Assembly: GCA_002118135.1 (NCBI GenBank)
Contig: BDIU01000374.1
Location: 167,559 to 231,558 of the forward strand
Source of the DNA: Trebouxia sp. TZW2008
Taxonomy: Eukaryota; Chlorophyta; Trebouxiophyceae; Trebouxiales; Trebouxiaceae
Length of the DNA: 64,000 nucleotides
Direction of reading: 5' to 3'
A program made the translations under genes and the position numbers. Positions 11,497-23,866 of the stretch are shown here, one piece after another (position 1 is the stretch's first letter; the number at the start of each line of letters is the position of its first letter). A model generated the notes under the pieces. It did not search any database. It saw only the letters and a program-made list of their open reading frames with translations, and was not told the DNA's origin.

Positions 11497-14400
11497 GTGA
11501 TATTGTAGGCATGCTAGTGTCTGAGGCAGACTTGCTGACCTCACAAAAGCAGCAGCAGGATTGCATGCGTGAGCAAAATGAAACTTGTGTCTGACTGGGC
11601 ACCTGTTTTTGGCCCTTGCTTCCTGTTGACTGAGCAAACCCATGTCCAGCACAGCCCCATATAGGTTGCGTTGTGCCACATGAGCTGCTGTGTCACATGC
11701 AGAAGCGCCTAAGATCCAGGCGAGGACAGCCAATGTGCCAGACCCAGATGACAGCCCAGCAGATGCACGCAGCGACTTGAGGCAGCTGGCCTCAGAGGGC
11801 TCAGTCTGGTGGCGGGCTGTCTGCATACCTGGCTGGATGTGGCGTAAAATTGCAGTGCATGAGCCTGTCAGCACCAGCCTCCAAATTGCTGGAGTTAATG
11901 TTCTGCTGAAGGACTATGGCCACAGCCCAACAGAGCTGCCAGACAATCTGGACAAGGTAGAGCCAAGCAGTAGCAGCAGTACCACAAATGCCACCAGCAG
12001 CGGGTTTGAAGGTGGCGCGCCCTCACAGACAGGGTTTGTGCAGCAGCCAGAATTTGTACCACAGCAGCCAGGGTTATTACCACAGCAGACAGGCTTTGCA
12101 CCACAGCAGCATGATCACTTCAGGCTGGGCTTTGTGGCTTCTGGCCTGAAAGCAGATCAGCCGCCAGCTCTTGACAGGCCCTCACCGGTCAAGACAATGC
12201 AGACTCCAGCTCAGCCACCGACAGTCACCCACACCTTGTTGCGGCAGTGGGGTGCTGAGGTGTCAGTCAGAATTCTGCCTGTTGGGTGGAGCCAGCCCAA
12301 GCAGGCTGAGCAGCAAGGGTCAGCATCACAGGAAGTTTCAGCACCTGGCCAGCCCTTTGATCTGCGTCCACACACACATGGCTTTGCCAGGCTGAACAGC
12401 ATCTGGGAGAGTCCAGAAGCCAGTGAAGCTGATGACAGCTCACCCACGCATTCCTCTGTCAAGTCCCTCTTTCATGGTCACCCTAGTATACAGAAAAGTG
12501 CTGTTGTTCAAAGAGCAGAAGCAGCAGAGCAGCAGCCGGGGTCACCTGGCGCAGCTTTCACACATCGCCAAAGCAATCCCCTGTGTAAGCATCTCTTGCA
12601 TGTGCTGTGAGCAGAAAATGTCAATCAAACCATTCACCATAGAGCTTTTGCTAGCATAACATGCAGTCTGGGTCACCTTGGTCAAGCACTCACACTGAGT
12701 TCCTCCTGAGATGTGAACGCACTACCCGCCTGTAACTCATTCATAAGGTGTGAGACTCAACCCCAGCTATGATATGTTGCAAAGTGTCTTCAACTAGGTT
12801 TATCTCTGCAGACAAAGAAGCCCAGAGCTCTCAGTCAGGTGACAGAGACACCTATAAAGAGCCCCCCAAGGCCCCGCCACCCCCCTCAAAGCAGCAGTCT
12901 GAGACAGAGCTTCCCTTCCCAGATCCTCAGATTGCAGCCAAGCCCATAGACGCTGCAGCAACTGTGGAGCTACATGTACAACTGCGGTCCTTGGTCCTGT
13001 CCATCTGTACAGATTCTGTCTGTGTGGGTCTGAGAATGATGGAGCGCCTTCAGCAGTACCAGCAGCACGCGCACCTATGGCAAGGCAGACCTCAGGTAGA
13101 GCTCTTTGCTCACACCAAACTACCTACGCAATGCATACCTGTGGTGCTCAATGTCACACAGCCTGCAAATGCCATTCTGGCTGAGTGCCTTGCAGCCTTG
13201 CAGCAGCCTGGGCTTGTAATGTGGGATGTTTCCTGTGTCTGTCTCTTGCAGCAAAGAGCAGGATGATCCTTGCTGCATGAGCTGATTGGCTGCCTTCTCA
13301 GCTGATCAAATGCATCTCAAGTCAGAGGTCATCAAGGGATTTGTGCCTTTTGTAGGTGGCTGTGGCTGGCAACAGCGAGGTGTGGTGGAAGCATGCTGGC
13401 AGCAATGTGCAGCGGGAATGTCATTTCATCAGTCGCCGGCAGGTATGCATTGCTCCCCGCAAATGCAGCTCTCTCTACCCTGGAATATTATGCTGCATGG
13501 CAACCCTACACCATCAGCCTACAGAGAGCATGCTTGTCCGGTCATGTCATCAGAACAAAATGATAGTCAGGCGTCACACAGCTTATGCACAATGATATGA
13601 TGCTCAGGCATCACAAGCTTGCAATGCAATATCAACAACAGAAGGATACAATACTCAAGCATCACAGAAGTTGTGCAGCAGCATACTTCATCAAGCGTCA
13701 CAAGACCTTCCAGTGACTCTGACGATGAACTGGCTGCTTTGTCAGGTGCCGTTGAGAGACATTGAGCAGAGGCGCAAGGCCCGCTTGGAGTACAACAAGC
13801 TATATACTAAGACTCACTGCCGCTTTTCAACTTTCAAAGACCCCAGCAGGCAAGTACAATGCTCCTGCTGGCTGCAGCCTGCCGCTCTGTGGTCCCAGTA
13901 CATATAAGGCTCTTGGCAGCTCATTTTAGGCAGTATGGCAGTTCAAAAGAGCAGATCAATGCTGCCAACTCACCAAATCACATGTTTGCACGCTCCATGA
14001 TGTTGCATTCAGCCCAAATCGCGATTGGGACCGCAAGATTGCAGCTGCTCTGTTGTAAGGACTTGCTTCCTGAGGATATTGTGAAGAGATCATCATCTAG
14101 GTCACATGGCTGTTACTGACCTGAGGTGCGTGCACTGCAAGCAGGTCCTGGTGGTCGTGGATGCAAGCAGCTGACGGCAATGACAAGGCAGCTCTGAGGC
14201 AGCTTGAGGACAATCTCACCATGGAAGAGATAGCCCACTTTCGTGCCTTTGTGGCAGCCCGCTGCAGCACGCTCCTCATGCGCTCTGAAACCCACCTGCA
14301 GCATGCTATTGATGCTGTCGACGCTGTGGTGGCCAACCTAGGTATGCTTGTTCAATGCAATTGCTTTCATTATATTGGACCAGTTTTGTGTGAGCGGTCC

Positions 14401-17400
14401 GTGCCACAGCTGAAAGTGTCTGGGGCATTGCCTGGGGCTGAGGCGGGTTGTAGAAGCAGTTAGAACCCTGGTGAAACCCTGTGTGCTGCAGTAGTGAGTT
14501 CCTAAGCTGCAGCTGCTGAAGTTATGCTAAGACCAGCAGCAAGCCACCTTGCTACAATGCATTGTTGGAATGCTGCTCCCAGTGCCCTGCATGCAGATCT
14601 GTTGAAGAGATACTACTGCACTGAGGCCCTGTTATATTAGCTGTAATGCCGCTGCAAGCATTTGGGACAAAAAGTGTTGCAGAAAGAGGCTTGGGGACAG
14701 CATTGCCATAATTACTGCAACCTGCTATTTGCATGTTTTGTGAAGACCCTATGTACTGCAGGTCCCTTGCCTCAAGGTGTGGAGGCCCTGCTGATCCACT
14801 CAGACAATGTGTCACCCCCAACAGTGCAATTGTCTGTGTCTGGGCAGTGCCCAAAGGTGGGCATCAGACTAGAACTAGCAGAGGACTGGCCTGACCGCAC
14901 CAACACACAGCCTGAGGCCATGTTCCAACACCTGGAGGCCGCAGTCAAGGGCATCTCTGCAGACATGCGGCCTACAGGTCTGTCAATTGAGCTTGACAGA
15001 CTTATGGCATCACAGGCAATGCTTTTGTGTGGTCAACAGCATTTACTTGACAACAGAGTTACGTCTGCTGACCAGGCTGTTAGTCACTGTGTTCTGTGCA
15101 GCACATGCCACATCTGAGCTGTCAAACAAGTGCTGAACAAGCGTCAGGTACCTAGTGCCTGTCAAACAGCAATGTTCAGGCAGCGTCATGGCCAGCATGT
15201 GCATGCTCTGTGTGTTTTGACTGCTGCTGCCAGACACATTGCTCATTGAGCACTCTCTTTCACACAGCTGCCTGCTTTGGCTAGGCCGATCAAGCTGCCT
15301 TGTGCGCTCAAACTTTGCCCACACACATCTAGCACCTACTCTGGAATGTTTGTGTTTTCCAGTAGCAGTTTGATACATAGCATTCCTACAGTAACTTCTC
15401 TTTGTAAGGAAAGTCAATGTCAGGACATTCTCACAGTAAAGACACTGCAACTGGCAAGCAATCACTGCATTTTGACTGCAATGGCACCTTCAAGTAAAGA
15501 CAGTTCAATTAAAGGACAAATTTATCGGGAACCAAAGCAGCCGTAACAAATGGAATTCACTGTGTCATGAAATGCGCTCAGGTGAGGTGGAGGTCATCCT
15601 GCGCTCCATTTCTGTTGGTGGGCTAGCTGGCGCTGAAGCCCCCTTGGTAAGCACCCTTTTGCAGAGTCCCGCACAGCAGTGCAACCAGCTGCTGCGCATT
15701 GCTGACCTGCAATCGGTAGCCATCAGGGAGGAGAGCTTTGTCCCTGAAGAGGCTGCCAGCACAGTGCAAATTTACTCTTCAGTGTTCTGTGTGGCTAAGC
15801 TGGGGTACAGGCCTGGGGAGATTGCCCAGCCGCCTGCTGGTGCGCCTGTCACCCCCATGATGGCTTCGGAGAATGATGATGCTGCGCAGAAGAGAGCCAT
15901 GCTCCGCCCCCCTGGCCTTACTGTGCAGGTACAGTGCAATTAGCAACGCTGGTGATACTTTCCAAACTTCACGCAGTTCCTCACCGAGTTGCCTGCGCAT
16001 GCTCAGTCCAAGTACATTTACAAGTACAAGTATTGTAATGCATGTTCATGCCAGTCTGCTTGATGTCTGCAAAGCCAACAATCGAAACTTTCTGTTGCGT
16101 CAAGGAGCATGTCACAGCTACCAATGCCAAAGAGCCTAGTCGCAGCAAGCAGTGTTTTGGATAGGCGGACTTAAGTGAGCCCTCAATTGTGTCTTGCGGC
16201 TGAGCGTTGCTGCGATGCGTCTCCTGTACAGCTCAGGCGTAGTGGTGGCTGCTCTGGGCTTTGTGCGTGAACTGCAGCACCGCAGGAACCATGTGCTTGG
16301 GAAGACAGCTAAACTTGTTTTGTACTGAGCAGTTAATTTGTCATGCAGCTGAGAGTTGCTGGGGTGCATCTCCTGTACAGCTCAGACATAGTAGGGGCTG
16401 CTCTGGGCTTTGTGCACGAGCTGCAGCACCACAAGAGCCGGGTTCTGGAGAAGACATGTGATGCTGGGGACGAGCCTGGAGCACCTGCCAACCTGACAGA
16501 GCGCGTGCTGCACAGCTTTGCCCGGCATGACATCCCTGTGGACCGCCCTGTGTCGCTGCCACTCGTGTCTGTGGACATGTACTGCCCAGGTATACCTTGT
16601 CATTTTGTCCATTGCCACTGCCACTTGCCATTCATTGGTTGATTGAATTGCTACCTGTGCCCATGCAAACACAAGGTAGGTAACAGGTGTGCCTCATCCT
16701 GTTGCTGTAAGCCGCATAGCGGGCTTATTCTATCATCCGAAGGCATGCAGACAATGGGGCCATTCATCGTTGAGTGCATAAACTTGGTATTCAGTGGGGA
16801 AATCTTCTTGATGTATTTCACCAAATTGTGCCTGATATTTGTGCTTATTTGTGCTTGTGACCTGTGACATGAGTCGTGACTGTGAATGTATGCCTCAGCT
16901 GTTGATGCAATGGACATCAGGCTGTCTGCACCTGACATCTTTGCTGCAACATGTGTATTTCACTGGGGTTGCTGAAAGCACTGCTCATCAGTCACTGACT
17001 GGAAAGCGAGCTTCAGGTGTCTCGTGAGTAACCTTTATGCCTGCGGTTGAAGTGCTGAATGTCTGTGAACGTTCATCAGGACAAATCTAATGTGTCTGTA
17101 GGCAGCTTTGAGGTAATTGAATGTGCTTGATGTTATAAGGCAGTATATAACATGCTGTTTTCTGACGGCAGATACACTTGCATCCGTCACTTTCCCCCCC
17201 TCAGCTGTCTCTTTAACGTCTTGACAGCAACATTAGCTTCTCATTGCCACAACCTTTCCTGCAGGTGTTGTCTTCTGTATACCGTACACCCATATGAACC
17301 ATGTGCGTGGCCCTGATCACTCTGGTCCTTCCACATCAGCAGACTCTTCAGGGGACAGCTATGAGCTGATAGCTGCTTTGACGCGGGTCAGAGGCATCCT

Positions 17401-20400
17401 GTTTGGAGAGGATTTTCACCAGTTTCTGAGAGGGGGCGCCACACAGCGTTACAGCCTGACAACTTACCTGGACCTGTTCTGCTACCAGCCACCTGAGCAC
17501 AGGTGATGGTCCTTCACGCATGTATTGAACACTCTTGAGGCTGCAAATTCAGATGGTTGAGTATGCTCATGCAGCGCTTAAAATGAAAGCAAAAATGTCG
17601 GAAAAGTTGGAAGGACTATGTCTAGTTCAGTCACATTCTATGTGTGTGGCACTGCTGAGGGTTCACACTCATTGCAGAGCAGATGCTTTCCATTTGAACA
17701 ATGCAAGTCTCATGGCTGAATCTGCCCAGCAAGTTGAACAAGTCAGTCATTCATGTCACTGTAGTGATGTCGGGCTGTTCTGGTGCAGGAAACGAGGACC
17801 CCGGCAACAGCACCTCCAAAAGGTATTCAGATCTCCTGAGAGGGAGAAGATGCAGCGCACGCGCCGCAGCAGCCATGGAGGTTCTGACTTTTCTGTCGAT
17901 GATGATCATGAGATGGAAGCCATGGCTAAAGTCTGGGCTCATCCAGAAGACCTTCACCTCTTTCCTGTGAGCTGCTGCATCACCTGCTGTACACTACTGC
18001 CGGACTGTTTCTGCAAAGACAAAGCATCCTGCTTACCACACCAGCTTGTACCCATTTGTTTCCACAGCTACAGACCCAGTGACTTCAAACTCAACGAGAG
18101 TTGTGATGAAGGGTATCATGTCTGGCTGGGCAGCAATCTAACTGAACTCTTATGACACAACAAAGCTTGCTTTGCTATATGGCAGAGGCTGTGTCAGGTG
18201 CATCATGACCAAGCTTAGTCAACACGTCGTCTCACTCTGGGTGTAGGGCATGGAGCCAGGAGACAGGTATCAGCGGGACTCAGTGGACTCCAAAAGCAAA
18301 AGCAGGCGCAGCAGTATGGGATCAAACCTGTGGCGTGAGGGACGCAACGCCTTTCTGCGCAGCCAGACTGCTGGGGTACCCGCTTTCCCCTTGGTCCCCC
18401 TGGCCAAGGTGTCAGCCATCAATCTGGAGGTGGCTCAGAAGATATTCTCTCTGCCTGCTGCTCCAGGAGCAACTGGCCTCAGTGCTGCCCTGGCAGTGGT
18501 TGGCATGCAGGTCAGGATCAATCTCTCTGCTGCCACACATACCTAGCATAATGCAGCAGCAGGGTACAAACAGATCAAGCAGACCTTGCAGCTTTATCAA
18601 GTAGTGATCTCTGCATGCCCTCCCATTCAATGCTATGTGTGTTCAGTAGCTACATCACCTGCTTGACATCTGAAACTTCTGCTGCAAAGCAGCAATCTGC
18701 AACGGAGACAATGACAGCCGCGCAGGCAGCAGATGACATCTAAACATCCCAGAAAGGATTATTGTTGTTGCTATCTGCTTTAGCAGTCAGGTTGAGTAGG
18801 GTCCAGAAGGCAAGCGACCTGCACACTCAAATTTGCAAGGACATCTTGCATGCTGAGCAGTGGACTTGCAAGCATGCATGCAGACCTGCATTGCTGCTGG
18901 AACTGAATGTCCTTTGTGGCACAGGGCTGTGGTCAGAAAGCGGCAAATGTCACTGCAAACAAGCAACATGTCTCTGCGTGTCTGCAATGTGCTGACTCAC
19001 CACATCGTGATCATCATCTTAACACTATCTGAGCAGAACATGACAAAGTGTTCATGTTTTCTGCTTTCCTGAAGTCAGATTGTGTTCAAACTGATGCCAT
19101 CACAACCAGCCACTTGTTGACAAAGTACATCTGCATCAGACTGAATCATACTGTGACCCTTGTCCAGCAACCTCTTTTTGCGTATAGTCAGCATATGCAT
19201 GCCAAAAGCGCTGACACAATGTGACTGCAGGTTTGGCTGTCTCCTTGGCAAGTGTCCCACGTGCTATCCATTGTTTCCTTCGTGGAGAGCACCCTCAATA
19301 GGGTGATTGGCCCTGAGCCAGGTCTACCCCCCACCACCCCCATTGCCCTGGCTACCCCAGATCAGTCAGTGCCCACAGGCTTGGCTGCCTCAGCCATGAA
19401 GACACAGCTCAAGCTGACTGTCTCTGTGGAGATCTCCCTTGTTTCTGTTCTGTGCCTGGTAAGCTGTCTTTCTGAGGTATACTGCATGCTTTCTCTTGCA
19501 CCAAATGGCCTGCTTGTGACATGCACATGGAGCAGCTGCAGGACATTACGTATGGTTCACGATGTGGTCCAGATCAACAAGCACGCACCATCGCTCAGCA
19601 CACCTGCTTTTGTGCATGTGCCTGCAGCTGGAATTTGTGAGTGTCATTAATCCACATGAAAAGAAATCAATAGCTGTCTATAGCATCGCCAAAGCCCTAG
19701 ATCATTTAAATTGTGTTCACATGGCAGGTGTCTGGAAGTGACAACTGCAAGAACGGCACATTTGCAGAGTCGAATGCCCTAGATGAGTCAAATTGTGTTC
19801 TCATTTCAGGTGTCCAGGACCGACGATTATGAGGACAGGAATATCGCTACATCTACGCAGTACTCCCACATGCGGCGTGCTGCTCCTAGGCGGCTGCCCT
19901 GGTCTCCTCAGATCTCAGAGTCGGACATGGCGTTTGCCTGGAGCAAGTGCCTGGCCCCTGTGTATGCCTTCAACCTCATTGGCATCCGCGCTGCTCTCAA
20001 GTACAGAGTAAGTCTCTTGTGACCTTAGCTGCCAATTCACTTGCTGTTGAGTTGACATGACGCGATAGCCATATTGTAGTATGTCCAGCGCTATTTTCAT
20101 CAAAGTTGTCATTGTTGCAAAGCTCAGGTCCTGACAGCCGTGCAGCTCTAATTATTTGCCTTGGTCAGGAACAGGGCACCAATGGACATCGGCAATCATT
20201 GCTGTGAGCAAGGCTCTGCAAGCTGCTGTTTTCCAAGTCAAATGATGGGGTTGCCAATGCAACTTTAGTCTGTATGCAGCACCTTGATTGCCATCACATT
20301 TGCATTGCGCTATCAAAGCATTGCTGCACTGCCTTCAGCGCACCGGGGTCGCAAAGCTGAAAGCCAAGATTCCTGGCGCAACATAAACCCTATGTTACGA

Positions 20401-23400
20401 TTCCAAGCTCCTGCTGTTTTGGTTGCAGGGTACTGGGGAAGCAAAGCTGGGAGCCAAGATGGACGGCCTGCTGACCAGGGATTTGCAGATCCGGCCTGAA
20501 GCCAAGTTTGCGTTCTTCATTCGGCCCATGCCCTCTAGAGCTCGCCAGCTGTCCTTCCAGGCCAACCTGTTCAGGCGCAGGCTGCTCAAAGTTGATGCCG
20601 TCACAAAGGCCCGCAGGAGGTCTGTTATCAACTCAGCTCATTGTCTTGCAATCATCTTGCACTAGCAAAATCTGAGCTGCTGCTCCTGACATCAAGTAGC
20701 AGTTGCGCACTGCACAAACCAGAATGCCTGTATCACTAAGCTGTTCAGGTACAGGCTGCTCCAAGTTGATGCTGTCACCAAAGCACAAAGGAGGCCTGGC
20801 CTCTGCTGACTTCTTTCATCTTGCAATTGGCAACTCAAGTCAACCCTCCTGGCAAGCTGCAGCATTTGTTCCCTGCACTGCCAAGTACTGGGTGTGTGTG
20901 AGCGGTCCAACAGACAGACAGTCGGTTGTCCTTGTGCAAAGACTGTGGAAGGCCGCAAATATGTATAACGCCTGCATTTGTAGCAAGTGATTGACAGCTA
21001 TGCAATGATGTAGGTGGTACAAGGTGGTGCGCATGGTGGTCATGCGGCAACGCTGCACGCGGCAGGCCTTGAGGGATGCTCCAGTGCAGCCTGCCCGCAT
21101 TCACACGAACACCGTTCCCTTCTCCAGCTTCTTTGGCAGCAGGGTCTCTGGCCCGCAGCTGTCCCTGGTGTTCATCATGCACCCTCCTGACAAGTACCCT
21201 GGCCACCCCGACTTCAAGGCTCCACCGCCTGCAGAGCTGGATGTTGAGGTACATGCATGCTCCATTAGAAATCCTGTGTCGTTGTCACACCTGGAGCTTT
21301 CTCTTGAGCTGTTTATGCATTCATATTTTCACTTTTCATGCACTGATTTGATCTGCTAGGCTGATCCTTGCTTTGCTGTGTTGATTTTGCAAAGCCTTGA
21401 GATGGACTTGTCATGGCTTTGATTTGCAGTACTAGATTGCATTTCTAATTACGTGTCTGTAGACAGAAACACCAGTCTTAAGTTGATGATATATAAACAC
21501 ATCAACTTAGATATAACAAGTATATATTTGATTCACCTTCTTGATTACTCACAGGCTGCCTGATCAGGCAGGAAAGTGTGCACATTTGGCGAGAGCATAC
21601 TCTTATGTGTATGTGCAGATTGGCCAGATCCTCTTTCATGGGCGCATTGCCAAGAGCAACAGGATGCTGCCATTCACCACCCAGATCATAGAGGTGGTGG
21701 CAGCGCACTACCCTCCCAACCTGCCCAGCCCTTCAGAAGCAGCATCAGCTGTTGCAGATGAGCTCGCCCGCCCCACAGAGGTTGTGCCAGTGGCAGATCC
21801 CGACTCTGGGCAAGTTCAGGTTGCTGTGGACAGCAATCAGCGGCTTGCACAGCAGACTGCATTCCCTGGTCTGCAGGTAGGAACGCGAAACAGACGTGCA
21901 CGGACTGCAGGTTTCTGTGTCCTTGTGCATGCAGCATTCACTGTTTGATTATTTTTCATTGTACAAAGCAATAACTTTATCTTCCTGTCTGCACTGCAAC
22001 ACAGCAGAGGGGATTTGGAACAGCAAGCTTGTGCTTCATGATGCGTGTAATGCTCATTCAATCTGCATCTCACGTCGTCAGTGATGCATCAACCACTCAA
22101 GGATCTGCCAACCACCCTCTGCATTGCCTCACACTAAACCAGCATAACCTCAAGCATGTGTTCCATGTGCAACTGCATGTATTGGGGGCAGCTGCTATAT
22201 GCGTTGTGCTTTCCATGCAGGCCAGGATTGGTGTTGTTGGAGTGAACCTTGTCGCCATTGTAGAGGGCAAGGAGCTGCTGAGCTTGAAGGTGCTGGACGC
22301 AACTGTAGACCTTTCAGTGGCTGGACCCTCAGCTTCAAGCAGAGACCCCAACCTCACTGTGGGAGCAGCTGTCCAAGATATGAGCATATGCGACCTTCAG
22401 GCAGAGCCACATTGCACCATGGTGTTGCAGCCCAATGCGCCTGCCACTAACTGCAGCCTGGCTTTGGAGTACAACCAGTGGGCTGATGCCTCGGTCACAC
22501 CCTCGCTTGTGGCTGAGCTGGCCAACCCACAGTTCCTCCTGCTGTTCAGGTGCATGCCTACATGCGCATTGTCTGCAGAGTGGCATTGATGTCTTCTGCT
22601 GTTCTTGTTCACCCAGTGCTGCCTGACAAACCTTTGAGCAAGCATCTCATGTGCCATATGCAGACTGTACGCTATTTTGACATGCAGCTGCATTCAATCT
22701 TTCAACAGCGGGATATGCCATTGACATTATTTCATGATCCTCTTTTTCTCACAAAGTAACACGATCCTCTGTTCTCAGAAATCAGCCCAAGGCTTTGAGT
22801 GCTGTTGACGCTGATGATACAGGTTCATGTACGATATCTTGCATGGGGTAGACATCATCATGGCCTCCATTCAGCCAGCACTGCAAGCAGCCAGTCCAAG
22901 TGCCAAAGCAGGCAATCCAGTGACTCTTGAGCCTGGGGACCAGCCGATCATTGACGTGCCTCTGCGCATAGCAGTGTATGTCACCAACTGTGGCATCACT
23001 CTTCCAGCCAGCTCAAAGTAAGTCTTCAGGCATCTGACTGAAACTCGTAAATTGCAGTTCAGCATGGATGTCAAATCATGTGGTCATGGTGTAGGCATAC
23101 CTGTTTCCTACCTTGCGTTTGCGTGAGCAAAGGTGTCAAATCAATCAACAAACGGATGTCAATGTGCAGCAAGCCCGTTTGCTAATCAGGAGGCATTTGC
23201 GATCATACACAGCTGTTTGACAGATTCCTGTTATTCAACGCGCGCAAGGATACAGCGCTGCTTGAGCTTGACCATGTACACAATGCACTTTAACATCAGG
23301 GGTGCAGTAGTTAGTAGCTGCTGTCCAACAGACTAAGCCATGCTGAAGCAGACATGAGGGCTTTCAACATCCCATTTCAAGTCCAAGATGTGCATGAACA

Positions 23401-23835
23401 CGTTCCTGCAATGCCAACAGAAATAACAAACCTACCCATGTCATGTATCATCAGACGTCATGCTCTGAGCAAACTGGCCTGGAAAGAAAGGCTGGCAGCA
23501 CACACTTAACAATCGTGCTATAAAGTCCAAGATCCTGATTGTCACCAGGTTTGCTGATGCAATGCAGGTCATTCCAGGTGTTGTGCGGCAACATTGACAA
23601 CATAGCCCTAGGCATGCCCGGCTCAGCCCTTTCTGACATCAGCTTGTCAGACGCTGAGCTGCCGCATGTGGAGGAAATGGTTGCAGACAGTTTGGAGGCC
23701 TGCTGCATGTTCAAGAGGCAGGCACCTGTCCCTGAGCCTGCGCCCTCTGGTCCAGCAACAGCGCAGAACCCGTTTGAGGCTGCTGCAGATGATCTAGCTG
23801 AAGGTGCACAACCTTGTTCATTGACGGGCTTTTGT

Positions 23836-23866
<31 letters not shown>

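Noticed and set aside
18066..18155. Possible VPS13 exon after CCACAG
   Set aside because: The peptide is open but does not join in phase to the exon ending at 17966, whereas the exon at 18247 joins perfectly.
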